This document shows positions 20,386-39,480 of a DNA stretch of 64,000 nt, piece after piece. The position numbers and the translations under genes were made by a program. Numbering within the stretch: the first letter of the stretch is position 1; each line of letters opens with the position of its first letter. Source of the stretch: Emiliania huxleyi CCMP1516 (Eukaryota; Haptophyta; Isochrysidales; Noelaerhabdaceae); assembly GCF_000372725.1 (NCBI RefSeq), contig NW_005200754.1, forward strand, positions 163,395 through 227,394, given 5' to 3'. A model generated the notes under the pieces. That model saw only the letters and a list, made by a program, of their open reading frames with translations. It did no database searches and was not told where the DNA came from.

Positions 20386-21825
20386 CGGGGCGGCGAGGGC
20401 GGCCAGGGCGGCGAGGGAGGGGAGGCGGGCGGCGCCACTCTAGGTGGCGGGGGCGGGGCTGGCGCGGCGGGGGGCGGCGCCGGCCCCGCCGCCGACGGGG
20501 GCGCGGAGGGCGCCGAGTCGAGGGCGGCGGAGGCAGCCAAGGCGGCGGTGGGCCGCGGGCTGCGCGGCGACGAGGTGGTGGACGCGATCCGACGCGCGGG
20601 CGTGGTTTTGCTGCCGGTCCACCTCGACGTCGCACGCCGCCAGGCGCGGCTGGTGGCGGCGCACGCCGCCCTCGACGCCAAGTACCGAGAGGACAAGAAG
20701 ACGTACTATTTCTTCGACAAGACTGGCCGGGCCTACCGCATCTACAACCCGAGAGGGCTGCCCCCGGCGCATACATACCTTCCGCTTACCGAATGGAGCT
20801 CGCGCAGCAATCTTCTACAACACGCTCAGCGCCGATACTCCGCGACGATTCACCATTCGGCCTGGAGGGAGATGCATGCGGCGGCGGGCCGCGCAGGGAG
20901 GAGGGAGCAGGTGCGGTTAGTCTCGGCGAGCCAGTTCGGCGCGGGCGCGTTTTTGAACGCGATCCCGACCCGCGCGCACTTCCGTCTGCCCTCGTACGTG
21001 CTGCGCTTCGCGCTGCAGCGCCGCTTCGGATTACACCTGTCGATGATGACGGACGTCATGGCGGACGGCATCTACAGCCAGCACGGTCTGCCCTTCGACG
21101 CCCTTGGCGACGTGGCGCAGAACGACGGCGCGGCGGGCCACCAGACGCGGCACAAGGAGGTCCTCCTGGACCTTGTCGAGCTGCTGCGGGGCAAGCTGGG
21201 GCGCGGCGCGGTGGAGCACGAGTTTCACTGCGAGCACAGCACTACGAGGACGGACTTGTACATTTACCAGGGCGTGATTGGGGACCTGCCCTGCATCGGC
21301 GACACGAAGATCTTTGCCGGTGTGCCGTCGGACCCCTCGGGGGTGGGGCGCATGGGGGCATTCGTCGCTTGCGGCAACACGCTGCCACGCGCCCGCGAGA
21401 CGGTTCTGGGCGTGGAGGGCGGGGACAGGGGTGGGAGGGTGGGGATGTGGGACCCGCGGACGGGGACCGGGACGGTCGAGGCTGTCAAGGGCCAGTACAC
21501 GGACGCAGAGGGGAAGTGCCGCGTGGAGGCGCTGCTCTTCGAGGAGTTCGGCGCTATGAGCGCGGGGGTGGAGGAGCTGCTGATGCGGGTGGCTAAGGTG
21601 GCGGGCCGGAAGCTCACGTGGTGGCAGTACGACCAGACGTCGTGGTCGGCGCGCGAATGGATGCCGTTTGCGCTGCAGCGACTGTCGGTGCAGCTCTGGA
21701 CGGCGCTCGCGGACGAGGCACAGCGCGCCATTGGTGCGGCGTCGCGCGACCGCGAGGGACCGTGGGGGGGGGGGGCTAGCGGGATGGGGGGCTCTAAGGG
21801 GAAGGGAGCGGGGGGCGCCCAGTAG
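18538..21825 (+). CDS. Reverse transcriptase with C-terminal PD-(D/E)XK-like nuclease
   Basis: The start is set at the first in-frame ATG after the inferred element edge; the open frame extends upstream, but those codons are antisense to the neighbouring gene. The predicted length is about 1095 aa. RT hallmarks in order: VGLRKPDGGTRPIGIGSALR (about aa 81-100), DDKVNGFNSI (fingers/palm motif A equivalent), GCQQGDPLGP (about aa 257), LIDDTYC (the Y/F-x-DD box, here with Ile before DD, about aa 298), and TSNQKKQEVY. A Gly/Glu/Ala-rich linker covers about aa 567-680. The C-terminal part has RTDLYIYQ and PCIGDTKIF (about aa 904 and 921), spaced like the D...DxK core of restriction-like endonucleases in early-branching non-LTR elements. 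No AP endonuclease or zinc fingers were seen. The frame is intact, so the copy may be recent. Confidence 0.75.
20236..20520 (+). repeat. GGCGAGGGC-type low-complexity linker inside the RT ORF
   Basis: Tandem GGCGAG/GGCGGC units encode a Gly/Glu/Ala-rich spacer between the RT and nuclease-like parts. Antisense Pro/Ser/Arg open frames here are shadows. Confidence 0.75.
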
Positions 21826-21902
21826 GGCGCCGGCGCCCCAGCGTAGAGGGCCTCGTGTAGCCCTCCTTTTGGTATAAAAAAAAGAATGAAATAATGCCTG
21901 CA

Positions 21903-22140
21903 GACCTTGCCCGGCGAGAGCGAGGCGGCGTACGTCGCGCGGCAGAACCGCGAGCGCGAGGAGGCTGCGGAGCGCATGCGTGCCAAGTTTGGCGGCAGCG
22001 GCGGCCTGAACGGCAAGCTCGGCGGCTGCGGGCCGAGCGGCTTCGGCTCGAGCGGGGGCTATGGCGGCGGCAGTGGCGGCGGCGCCAAGGAGTGGCTCTC
22101 CGGCAAGAGGGTGGAGGAGCGCTCGGAGCACTTGAATCCA
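21903..22140 (+). CDS. Isolated exon-like fragment, weakly ArfGAP-like
   Basis: Directly after the retroelement, a + strand frame reads TLPGESEAAYVARQNRERE, AAERMRAKFGGSGGLNGK, then a Gly/Ser-rich tract and GGAKEWLSGKRVEE. It then passes into low-GC sequence with GTGCCAGTGCGCGCCA-type dispersed repeats. The charged helix followed by a Gly-rich tract faintly resembles the central region of Arf GTPase-activating proteins, but no zinc finger is nearby. Probably the remnant of a gene disrupted by insertions. Confidence 0.25.
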
Positions 22141-22433
22141 TTGCGGCGGCCGAATGCGTGCCGAAATTATTTTTCTTTGTGCCAGTGCGCGCCAATGCTT
22201 TTCTTTGTGCCACTGCGGATATTTTTTTCGCCTCGGGTAGCAGTCAATGTCTGCGGCCATGTAACCGTAGATTACTATACTTCCCAGCTGTGTCGAACCG
22301 CTGGTTGACAGTTGAGGTAATCGGCCTCAACCACCGCTCTGAGTACGGTAGTCGCCCTTCTTGTAGCGGGCCGTCACAGGTGCCCCCGCCTCCGCCTCCC
22401 CCTCACTCTCCCCCTCCTCCTCTTCCGCCGCCG

Positions 22434-22695
22434 CCAAGCCTGCTGCGAGGCGCGAGCCTGCTGCGAGGCGCGAGCCTGCTCCGAGGCGCGAGCCTGCTCC
22501 GAGGCGCGAGCCTGCTCGAGGCGCGAGCCGGCTGCGAGGCGCGAGCCGGCTGCGAGGCGCGAGCCGGCTGCGAGGCGCGAGCCGGCTGCGAGGCGCGAGC
22601 CGGCTGCGAGGCGCGAGCCGGCTGCGAGGCGCGAGCCGGCTGCGAGGCGCGAGCCGGCTGCGAGGCGCGAGCCGGCTGCGAGGCGAGCCGGCTGC
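22434..22695. repeat. 18-bp minisatellite GAGCCGGCTGCGAGGCGC
   Basis: About fourteen units. The left five are a variant (GAGCCTGCTGCGAGGCGC / GAGCCTGCTCCGAGGCGC) and the right nine are nearly perfect. It can be read as (EARAGC)n or as (AGSRLA)n / (ARASQP)n on the minus strand, but no flanking exon supports translation. Confidence 0.85.
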
Positions 22696-22699
22696 CCGG

Positions 22700-24040
22700 C
22701 GGCCGAGCCGTAGCAGCAGGAAGAGCCTCGAGGAGCTGGCTTTCGCGTCGCGGCGGCCGGCAGGCAGAGCTCAGCTGGACTTGGCGTTGGTCTAGAGCAC
22801 CAGCACGTCGTCCAACAAGGCATGGCCCACCGGCCGGCAGCGCGTGTACCGAGCTGAAGCTCCTGCGACCGGTGCCTTCGGCAGCGGCCACGAGCGGCTG
22901 CGGCCGCTGAGGAGCTCCAGGTCGGCCACCATGGTGGCCGCCGCCGGAGGCAGCCGCCATGGAGGAACGCCCGCCGTTTCGAGCGAAAGAATTCTGCTTT
23001 GGTGTCACAGCAGACTGGCACGTTGGTCGGACTGTGTTTCGCCTTCCCATCAATCAATCAGCACGCAAAAGAATTTTACAACGAAGTGTTGTGCGCAAAA
23101 GAATTTTACAACAAAAGCCTTTCGCACACGCACGATTCACACGACAGACCAGGCGCAGGCGACGGCTTCCTTAGAAGCCGTCGCCCTCGCCATAAAGGAA
23201 ATCGTCCTCAGGCAGATGATCGAATCCCTGCGCAAAAGAATTCAATAAATATTACACGTTTACAGCACGCTGGCCCCGCCAGAAAAACGGTATGGTGTTG
23301 GAGTGCTCTCTGCTGCCGCGGCGCCCCTGTCGGTGCGAAGGCGCCCGGCGGCCGCGCGCTTGGTGCCCACGCCGACCGGCTGCTCTCGCGGCGCCGAGGC
23401 GTACCGATCCGGTCACGTCTCGCGCGCTGCAAGGTGCCTTTTGGTATGTGAGCGCTGGCTAGAGACGCCAGGAAGCTCGCTTCCATGCCTGCGGCCGCGG
23501 GCGTGCGGGAGGGCCCGCCAGGCTCGTCGAAGCACCGAGCGGGTCTTCGAGCTCGCCGCCCGCGACGAGCCAGCATGGCTCGTCGCTCGACGGCAGCCTG
23601 CTCAGTATGCTCTCGGCATTCTGTACAGCCTCGCCAAGCTTCTGGGAAGGTCTATCTACAGGGCCAGGGCGGGCTGTCTCGGGCGCTCCGCTCAGTACTA
23701 CCACGACTACCAGGTCTCCGATCGGGTCGCCGGCAGCGGGCTTGCGCGGCGCGCCGCTCGACGGCAGGCTGCTACCCACCCTTTCAACAGCATCTTCTGC
23801 CTCGCTTCTCTCGCTGCGACCGCCTCCGGGGCCGGCGCCGGCCGCCTCGCTTCGCCAGAGCTGCCTACGCCTGCGACACGCGTGTCGGCCCGCCGCCCGC
23901 GTCGCCTGCGGCGGGCCCGCGTGGCGCGCTGCTCGTCGGGAGCGTGCTCAGCAGGATGTGCAGCGCAGCCTGCCTCACTCAGAGCGCCGCTGACGCGGCA
24001 CGGGGCCGCCGTCGGCGCTGCTGCCGCGCACGCTGCGCTT
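22700..24040. other. No intact gene seen; gene remnants and short repeats
   Basis: 23060-23250 carries three copies of GCGCAAAAGAATTTTACAAC-like sequence (23066, 23095, 23231). 23520-23800 has two related phrases (SLLDGSLLSMLSAFCTASP-like near 23590 and DGRLLPTLSTASS near 23765), suggesting a duplicated exon remnant. Nothing assembles into a gene. Confidence 0.35.
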
Positions 24041-24041
24041 T

Positions 24042-24647
24042 GTGCGTCACCATCGTGTCCTGGCTCATCGGTCGGTGGATGACATTTGGGAAAATGTCAA
24101 TGGGTCAAGCATGCACCCAGTGGGTGGCTTTCTTTGGTCGCGTGGGTATTACGAGCACTTCATTGCGTCCAATCCCCCCGCGCGCGTGACGCTGATTGGG
24201 TCGGCGCAGCACGTCCGTGGGGTGGGCTATGCCCCGCACCCTTACAATCGGAGCATCGCCTATGCGTCACGCGTGCAACGCCTTTTCGCCGAAGCCGGGT
24301 GGCAAGTCACATGCGGGTGGAATCGCCTCCCAGATGACGACCTTGCAATCATGGCCACTGCAGCGGCCTTTTTACCAAGTTCCAGCTCGGGGTATTCCAA
24401 ACTTGCAATGGCAGCGGTGCTCTTGCGGGGTGGCCGTGTGTGGTCGGGAAAAGGGTGGTGGACGTTGTCCACTATCAAGATGATGGACAAGATGAAGATC
24501 GGTGGGTTCCCACTTGTCGAAGCACCACCGAGCCATCGTACCTATGGTGGGGGCGCGTTTTGCAGGGAGGCGGCACGGGCAGTGGGCCATGCAAACTCGA
24601 GCATGCAAAATTCCATCCGGGCCCCGGGGCTGGCGCCCATTGCTTAG
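24042..24647 (+). CDS. C-terminal part of a glycosyltransferase-like protein
   Basis: About 200 aa of natural composition: RSVDDIWENVNGSSMHPVGG, FLWSRGYYEHFIASNPPARV, VTLIGSAQHVRGVGYAPHP, VQRLFAEAGWQVTC, DDDLAIMATAAAFLPSSSSG, YSKLAMAAVLLRGGRVW, ending at TAG near 24647. The D-x-x-x-M...FLPS-x-SGYSKL pattern resembles the nucleotide-binding C-terminal lobe of GT-B-like or fucosyltransferase-like proteins abundant in dinoflagellates and haptophytes. The first ATG candidate lies mid-domain, so an N-terminal part is missing or lies in unrecognised exons. It may be a pseudogene fragment, but no frame breaks are visible inside this segment. Confidence 0.4.
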   Translation: MRHHRVLAHRSVDDIWENVNGSSMHPVGGFLWSRGYYEHFIASNPPARVTLIGSAQHVRGVGYAPHPYNRSIAYASRVQRLFAEAGWQVTCGWNRLPDDDLAIMATAAAFLPSSSSGYSKLAMAAVLLRGGRVWSGKGWWTLSTIKMMDKMKIGGFPLVEAPPSHRTYGGGAFCREAARAVGHANSSMQNSIRAPGLAPIA

Positions 24648-25583
24648 TGATACCTTTGTTCGTGCCAGTGTGCGCGCCAGTCCCGTTTGCGAGTCTTCTT
24701 GCTTAAACTCTTATGCCAAGGCGTTTTTCTTCTTTTGCAGTGATTTGAGGGAGGAGAAGGGAAAAAGGAGGGTGGTAGGTAGGTAGGTAGGTCGGTAGGT
24801 AGGGGTGGGGGCAGGGCCCGGCCAGGTTTTGCAGGATTTCATCTCGTGGTGTCCGGCCACGCAAGAAAACACCCTGGCGGGCTAGTGAAATTGGCAAATG
24901 CTTACTTCCGCTGACACTCCGCACGCACTGCGCAACAAGGCAAAAACGGCGACGCGCCGTACGCCTCAAAGGGCGCGGTCGACAATCTCGGGTGATCTCG
25001 GGCTCCTTGCCTCGCGCGCCTCTTTTGCGGCTTCATCCCTAGCCGCCTTGGGCCTTGCACACTCGGGTTTGACGCATGGGGTCACTCCCGCGAAACTCGT
25101 GAACTAGCTGGGGCAGTCGGAGAAAAAAGGGTAAAGGATGCCCGAAATCACCCGTTTTTGCCCAATTTTCGGTCGTCCGTCAAAATATCTGAAGATCCTA
25201 CTATAGGATTCTCCCCAAACCTTGCTCAGCTGATCCAGCATGGGTCGTAGGCCAGGCCTGGGCAAAGAAACCAGTACCTCATCAGGCTTCCCTGAGCGTC
25301 ACAGCTCGGTGATCGCGCCGGCCGGACACCACTGTAACGTCCGTTCCGGGCATTTGAACGCGACCTTCGGGGGCAAAGACATGGGCTCTATGGCTCAGAC
25401 TGGACTCCTCTTGGTCCCTTCTGATGCCCTAGGCCACACCTGGGCCTTACTTGGAGCTCTAGGGGGTGGGCAGGGTTTGCCCCACCCCAACGCGCGGCCT
25501 CTAAATTCTTTTTTCGGGACCTTGGTTCGGTCGCCGGAGCCGCCAAGTGCTCAACCAGCTGACAAACCCGGCTGGCACTCGAT
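24648..25583. other. Intergenic; (GTAG)n run and dispersed repeats
   Basis: 24655-24760 holds a GTGCCAGTGTGCGCGCCAGTCC repeat also found at about 48325, 48483 and 49108. 24774-24803 is a (GGTA)n run; its complement-like (CTAC)n appears at 48603-48632. No gene was found until the ATG at 25584. Confidence 0.5.
25235..25485. repeat. Dispersed repeat, inverted relative to 50160-50430
   Basis: 25238-25480 on the + strand matches 50160-50430 on the minus strand at high identity, including CATTTGAACGCGACCTTCGG and CATGGGCTCTATGGCTCAGA. The apparent shared peptide (GHHCNVRSGHLNATFGGKD) follows from the DNA identity; no other evidence shows that it is translated. Confidence 0.75.
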
Positions 25584-33715
<8,132 letters not shown>

Positions 33716-34157
33716 ACCGAACGGGTCGAAATGGGGTTCAGATGGGTAGATATGTTCATCCCTCGTGAAGATTCTGATCTCAGGAGCGGGCTCATTTCAG
33801 TGACTGTGGCGTTTGTAAACCGACCAAACAACGAAAGTGAGTGTGCGTGCGTGCCTTTACCAGGATGGCGACACGCCACCATGCGGATCGGGGGACGCTC
33901 ACGCTCTCGCTGCTTTGCCACACACACGAGTCCCAATCGAGCACGGTCGGCGCGCGTCCCCAAGCTGGAAATAGGCCTTTAAGGTCCGACAGGTTCGGCA
34001 CCGGGCACCGCCTCGGTATACAAAATGCGCCTGCGGGCGGACCCTTACAGATCACAGATCACCTCGAGAACCTCGAGAGAGGCTGTGAAGGGAGCGTCGA
34101 GCTCGTTGTTGTCACCACGCACGTGGGGGCAGCACCGCGAGGCCCCGGCGCCGCGCC
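33716..34157. other. Intergenic region between the long gene and SEC63
   Basis: About 440 bp, partly lower in GC. It should hold the 3' end of one gene and the promoter/5' UTR of SEC63. A short dyad, AGATCACAGATCACCTCGAG, lies about 100 bp upstream of the SEC63 ATG. No known element is recognised. Confidence 0.4.
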
Positions 34158-37100
34158 ATGGCGTTCGAGGTGTTTGACGACGTGGCCTTCTACTGGTTCC
34201 TTTTCTCCGTCATGGTGATGGTCATCGTCCCCATGTCCTACTCCTTCCTCTCCACTCTGCAGCTGCGGCCGCCGGCGGATTGGACGCGGCAGCTCGACTC
34301 CTGCAAGGCGGCCGCCCCGTCACCCGCACCGCCACCGGCCGCCGCCGCCGCCTAGCGGCTCCGGCAGCCTCGCCGTCGCCGCCGGGCGCCGCCGCCTCCC
34401 TCGCGGCTTCCCGCGCCTCCGCCACTCTCCGCCGCCGCCGGCTCGCCCGCCGCCGCCGCCTGCTCCGTGCCTGGCTCCTCACCGTTGCCTCGTCCGCCCG
34501 AGCGCAGGAGAAGAACGAGCGGATCGAGCGGGAGCGGCGCAAGGACCTCATGTCCAAGCTCTTCGGCTGGCGCGGCGTCGGCTTCATCTGCAGCTGGACG
34601 CTGCTCATTGCCCTCGCGATGCGGCTGACGGCGCCCGCCGCCCCGTCTCCCCGTCCCTCGCACCCTCCCCCACCCCCTGCCTCCACCCCTCCCCGATGCC
34701 TCCTCCCACCCTGCCTCGCCTCCTCCACTCCCCGCCGCCCCCCTCCCTCCCCGCCGCCGCCCTCTCCGCTGCTGCCCTCGCCGCCGCCGCCGCCAAGCCA
34801 GCCGCCAACTCACGCTGGACCCCGCCTTCCCCTTCCCCTCCTCTGGCCCCGCCTCTGCCGCTGCCGGCGCCCCGATCCACCCGCCCCCGCCTCCACCCCT
34901 CCTCCCTCCTCCCTCCGCCGCCCGCGCCGCCCTCCCCTCGCCTTGCCCACCCCAGCCACCCCTCGCACCTCCCTCCTCCGCCCCCACCGTCCACCCGCCC
35001 TCCTTCCTCCCGCCGCCCTCCCTCCACCGCCCAGGTGATGCAAAACGAGGAGATGTACACCTTCAACCCGTACCGCATCCTCGCCATCGAGGAGGGCGCC
35101 GAGCCGGGCGAGATCAAAAAGGCGAGCGGAGTTCATTCCTCGGTGATAGAGCTCATTTCATTGCGGACGAGCGGCAGAGAGGCGGCAGAGAGGCAGCCTA
35201 GATGATCGCTCCGAGGCATGAGAACAGCGTCGCCGTCGCCAGGCGCACCGCAAGACGTCTCCCCGTGTGAAGACCTCACCTCTGCCCTCGATGAGCGACA
35301 GGCATACCGCAAGATGTCGCTCAAGTTTCACCCGGACAAGAACCAGGAGGGCGGAAAGCGAGCAAAAGTGTTGCCCGGCCAATTGGCTCACCGCAGTGAC
35401 TCACTCCTCAGGACGACGACCCAGAGAAGAACTCGTGCCTCTGCCCGGCGAAGGAGGCTGCCGACCTCTTCATCAAGATCGCTAAGGCGTACGAGACGCT
35501 GACGGACGACGCGACGCGCGACAACTACGAGAAGTGCGAGATGCAGCCGAGAGATCGCCGTGAGATCGCGAGAGATGACGCTGCGAGAAGCGTTGCGACG
35601 TTTGCATCTCTCGAGTGCTGGCCTGAGGTTGCATGGGTGCCTCAGGTACGGCAACCCCGACGGCTACCACGGCACGTCCGTCACCATCGGACTGCCTTCC
35701 TGGCTGACGGACAAGGTGAGCGAGCTCGCGATCTCCCCCGAGCTCGCGATCTCCCCCCCACCCCGTCAAACGCAGGGCCATGAGTGTGACGAAGCGGCTC
35801 CTTAGGACAACGAGCTCGCGATCCTCGTCGCCTACTTCGTCGCCCTCATCGTCATCATCCCCACCGTCGTCGGCCTCTGGCGGAGACTAGTCGAGATCCG
35901 CCGAGATCCGCCGAGATCCGCCGAGCCGAGAGTAGCGGATGCATGGGAAGAGGTGGGAGGAGTGGCCCAGCTCCTCCGGGTTGGCGACTTCATCGGGTGC
36001 TAATGGCGACCAGGTGGAGGAACTCGTCCAAGTTCCTCGAGGACGGCGTGATGCAGAACACGGCCTATCGCTTCTACCGCCAGATCTCGGAGCACACGGC
36101 GGCCAAGTTCATGCCCGGCACGCAAGCCCCTCCGAGATGCAGCCGAGATGCAGCTGAGATTGCAGCTCATCTACTCTCTGCCGCTGCGGCCTTTTCCGAG
36201 GCGGTGCCAACTGCTTTGAACACATCGACTCCTCACGTCCTCCTCAGGCATCCTCTCCTCGGCCGTCGAGTTCTCGGAGGCCGTGCCGTGCAGAAACAAC
36301 CAGGCGGAGGGGGAGATGCAGCCGAGATGCAGCCGAGATGCACGAGATGGTTGCCCGAGATGCGCCCGAGATGCGCCCGAGACTGCCCGAGATCGGAGGC
36401 GCAAGGAGGACCCCAGCTGTCATCCATTTTCCGATGACCCGTGCGGAAGAACCGTATTCGTACTGTCTGAGCGCACCTGCCCCGCGAGATCACGGCGAGA
36501 TCGCGGCGAGATCACGATCGCGGCGAGATCGCGGCGAGTGTGCGGCGAGTGCCCGACTCCCTCCGCCGAGACCGACCACTCAGCTGCTTCGTCGGCTAGG
36601 CTGACGACTTGTCCAAGCTGCACAACCGCGTGCGCGAGCAGTTCGTCAAGAACCAGGGCGACGTCAACAACGACATCATGAAGGTGAAGACGCTGCTGTA
36701 CGCCTTTCTGCTCCGCGAGCCGGTGCCGCCGTCGCTGCAGGCCGACATGCAGTTCGTGCTCTCCGCTTCGCACCGGCGCCGCCGCCTAGTGATTTGCCCT
36801 CAGTCCATGAATCGGATTCGTGCTCGCCGCACAGGCTGCTCAATGTTATTATTGCTCATGATTTAGTGAACGTCGATCAACGTCGATGAGTGCCAGTTAA
36901 TGGTAGTTGTCTAATGCTCTCCGCCCCTCCCAGGCTGCTCAACGGGCTGCTCAACATCTGCATGGAGCAGAGGTTCGTCACCGCGACCATCAACGTGATC
37001 GAGTTCTCGCAGCTGCTGACGCAGGCGCTAGTGGCGCCACACCAACCCGCTGCTGCAGCCGGCCTTAGTTCACTGTTCTTTGGCTGCCTCGTTAAGGCGA

Positions 37101-38856
37101 TGTGGTTCCACTCCAACCCGCTGCTGCAGCTGCCGCACTTCGACATGGCGCAGGTCAAGGCGTAGATGAGTTGATTCGGTTTGATTACCGTTCCGTCACG
37201 CTCTTTCCCACGTCGCAGGTCAAGGCGTGCTCGCGGCTGCTCGACGGAGGCGGCAAGGACGCCAAGGCGAGCTCGCCGATCGAGAAGCTGCGCGCGCTCG
37301 GCCCGCAGAAGCGGCGCGAGGCTCTGACGAAGCTGTCCGAGTCGCAGCACGCGGACATCGACCGTTTCCTGACCAACTTTCCGGAGATTGAGATTTCGTT
37401 CGACGCCAAGGTGGAGGACGAGGAGGACGTGCAGGAGGGTGATGTGCTCTCGCTCACCGTCAAGGTGGAGCGGAAGCACCTGCCGGAGGACCCGGACTGG
37501 GTCGACTCGGACGAGGAGGATGACGAGCCTGACGAGGACATGTTCTCCAAGGAGCTGGCGCACCTCGAGCCCGACTCGGAGGAGTACGAGGCCAAGAAGG
37601 AGGAGCTGATGGACGAGTGGAGAGACGCGTACTACGAGCGGCAGAAGCGGAAGCGCGAGCGCGAGAAGGCGCGCAACCCGCAGTCGGGCGAGCTGGGCTT
37701 CGCCGCCCGCCCTCTGCACGAGCCGGTGCCCGTCCACGCGCCCCACTTCCCCGAGGAGCGGCACGAGCAGTGGATGGTGCTGCTGGTCGACGTCAAGTCG
37801 AACAAGCTTGTCGGCTACCAGAAGCTGTCGCAAAACTCGCGCTTCGAGAAGGTCGCGCTCAAGTTCCTCGCGCCGAAGGAGGGCGTGGTCCACTACGAGA
37901 TCCACTGCCTCTGCTCCGCCTACCTCGGGCTCGACAAGAAGGTGCGGAGGAGGGACCTCGTGCACAGTCCGTGACGTGGCTCACCTCTGCCTCGGCGGGC
38001 AGGTGCTCATGAAGAAGTCCATCGTGAAGCGCAAGGAGGAGGAGAAGAAGACGGCGGCGGAGCTGGCGGAGGAGGAGGACGAGGAGGAGGAGGAGGAGGA
38101 CGAGGAGCCCGAGGGCAAGTGGTACTACCTCGGCGGCAACTCCTTCGGCAGAGACCAGCCGAGACCAGCCGAGACTAGCTGAGATGGCCTCAGTCGATCT
38201 CCGACAGGCGAGCTCATCCTCATTAGCCGAGGGGAGCCGAGATTTACTCAGTCGATCTCCAACAGGCGAGCTCATCCTCAACATCATCGCCCTCGCCATC
38301 GCCGGCGTGATGCTCTTCAACTTCCTCTACTCACGCGGCCTCTGGCAAAAGTACTGCACGCCCCCCCCCCCCCCCCGCCCTGACCGAGGGACCGTCTGAT
38401 CAACTCTCGAGTCACACCCAACGGAGAATGGACTCGTCGACACTGACCTGCACCTGCTTCTCGCGCCACTGACGTGCAGCCGTCGATCGATCAGCCAACC
38501 AGTCTTTGTCCTCGCCACAGGTACGTGCAGCCGCTGGCCGACTGGGTGCTGATGATCGCTTGGCCGTTCCTCTCCCTCGTCGGCAGCACGATGCTGTGCC
38601 GGCTGCACTCTGGCCCTCACTCCCGCCCACCAGCGAGCGGCGCCTGTCCTTAGGCAACAAGTTGCTGCCCGGCTGGCTCTGGTTCTCCACCAACGTGTAC
38701 GACTTCCGGCACGTGTCGTTCCTGTTCGAAAACATGACCGCCGTCGACATGGACGCGAACGCCTCCCTCTCCACGCGCGTCAAGAACGACACCAGCTTCC
38801 TCAACGAGGACCCGTTCAAGCCGAACTTGTTCAACCAGATGGGCGACCGCGACTAG
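34158..38856 (+). CDS. SEC63: SEC63, ER translocon J-domain protein
   Basis: Recruits BiP/Hsp70 to the Sec61 channel for protein import into the ER. Order of domains: TM1 FYWFLFSVMVMVIVPMSYSF after the ATG; basic segment ERRKDLMSKLFGWRG; TM2 FICSWTLLIALAM; J domain with FNPYRILAIEEGAEPGEIKK (35067), KMSLKFHPDKNQ carrying the HPD triad (about 35312), and DLFIKIAKAYETLTDD; YGNPDGYHGTSVTIGLPSWL; TM3 LVAYFVALIVIIPTVVGLW; Brl domain LSKLHNRVREQFVKNQGDV, LLNICMEQRFVTATINVIEF, LRALGPQKRREALTKLSES; then FN3-like PVHAPHFPEERHEQWMVLLV and HYEIHCLCSAYLGLDKK; an acidic Glu-rich stretch. Two further hydrophobic segments (LNIIALAIAGVMLFNFLY, WVLMIAWPFLSLVGSTM) and a tail ending QMGDRD* follow; these are unusual for Sec63. 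At least ten introns, several GC-AG, show duplicated exon edges. Confidence 0.9.
37025..37096 (+). other. SEC63 GC-AG intron with ~42-bp exon-edge duplication
   Basis: The intron starts GCGCTAGTGGCGCCACACCA and the next exon starts GCGATGTGGTTCCACTCCAA; similarity continues through CCCGCTGCTGCAGC (37025-37066 versus 37097-37138). It is 72 bp. Splicing yields LLTQAMWFHSNPLLQLPH, the expected Brl-domain sequence, whereas the intronic copy would read ALVAPHQPAAAAG. Confidence 0.8.
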
Positions 38857-39480
38857 GCCGCTGGCCGCTACGGTGGGGGGGAGGGGGGGGCAGGTGTTGG
38901 CGGGCACGTAATAGCTAGGGGGGGCGGGTTGGGAGGGGGGGGAGGGGGGCGAGTACAGCCGGCTGCGGCAGATGCCCCGCCGCCGGGGGGGGGCGTACAG
39001 GGACTCTCCCTCTTCGCCGATGCGGCGCCAGCCCGCTCGTGCACCGCAGTGGTCTGCCGCGGGTGTTGCGCGCGCGACTCTTGTCCGGGAAATGCATATG
39101 CGCGCACAGTCGTCACTCATTGAATGCTCGCGCGTTTTGACCCTTTCCCGTGATGCGTGAACACCGTTTTTGTGAGAGAGCGCTCAGCTGCCTGTGCCTA
39201 GTGCTGCACCTGCAGCGTCGAGCGTGGGCGGCCCGCCGCCGCCGCGTCCGCGCGCATGCATCTCTGGATTTAGAGCGGCGCGTTCGGGTGGCGTTGCGTC
39301 GAATGAAAAGGCCGACGGTCACAAACTATGGTGCAGTCATGCTGCGCTTCAGTTTGGACTGAACGGACTGGATCACCGGCTGGATCGCGTGCCGCGCCGG
39401 TATTGCTCGCGCATATGCGCGTCCTCGCGGCTGCGCTGTCCGCGCTCTCGGTGAGCTGCGTGGCAGGTGCGCCGGCCACC
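38857..39480. other. Intergenic, G-rich tracts; no confident gene
   Basis: 38876-39000 has long G runs. At 39416 an ATG opens MRVLAAALSALSVSCVAG, a signal-peptide-like start, but the frame enters the TGTAGAG repeats of the following element within 25 codons, so it may be a gene 5' end cut by the insertion. Confidence 0.35.

Larger units (their letters stand above)
18484..21902 (+). mobile_element. Non-LTR retrotransposon with one long ORF
   Basis: The element probably spans 18491 to about 21895. Its 3' end is GGTATAAAAAAAAGAATGAAATAAT (given here only as a landmark: A-rich, no long poly-A). GCCTGCA occurs immediately outside both proposed ends (18484-18490 and 21896-21902), consistent with a 7-bp target duplication. 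The 12-mer AAAAGAATGAAA is found near both ends (18497-18508 and 21880-21891). The 5' side overlaps the upstream region of the minus-strand membrane-protein gene. Boundaries are inferred, not proven. Confidence 0.55.

Noticed and set aside
22959..23251. Small ORF with FCFGVTADWHVGRTVFRLP
   Set aside because: The downstream half is built from repeated GCAAAAGAATTTTACAAC units; no splice context or family support.
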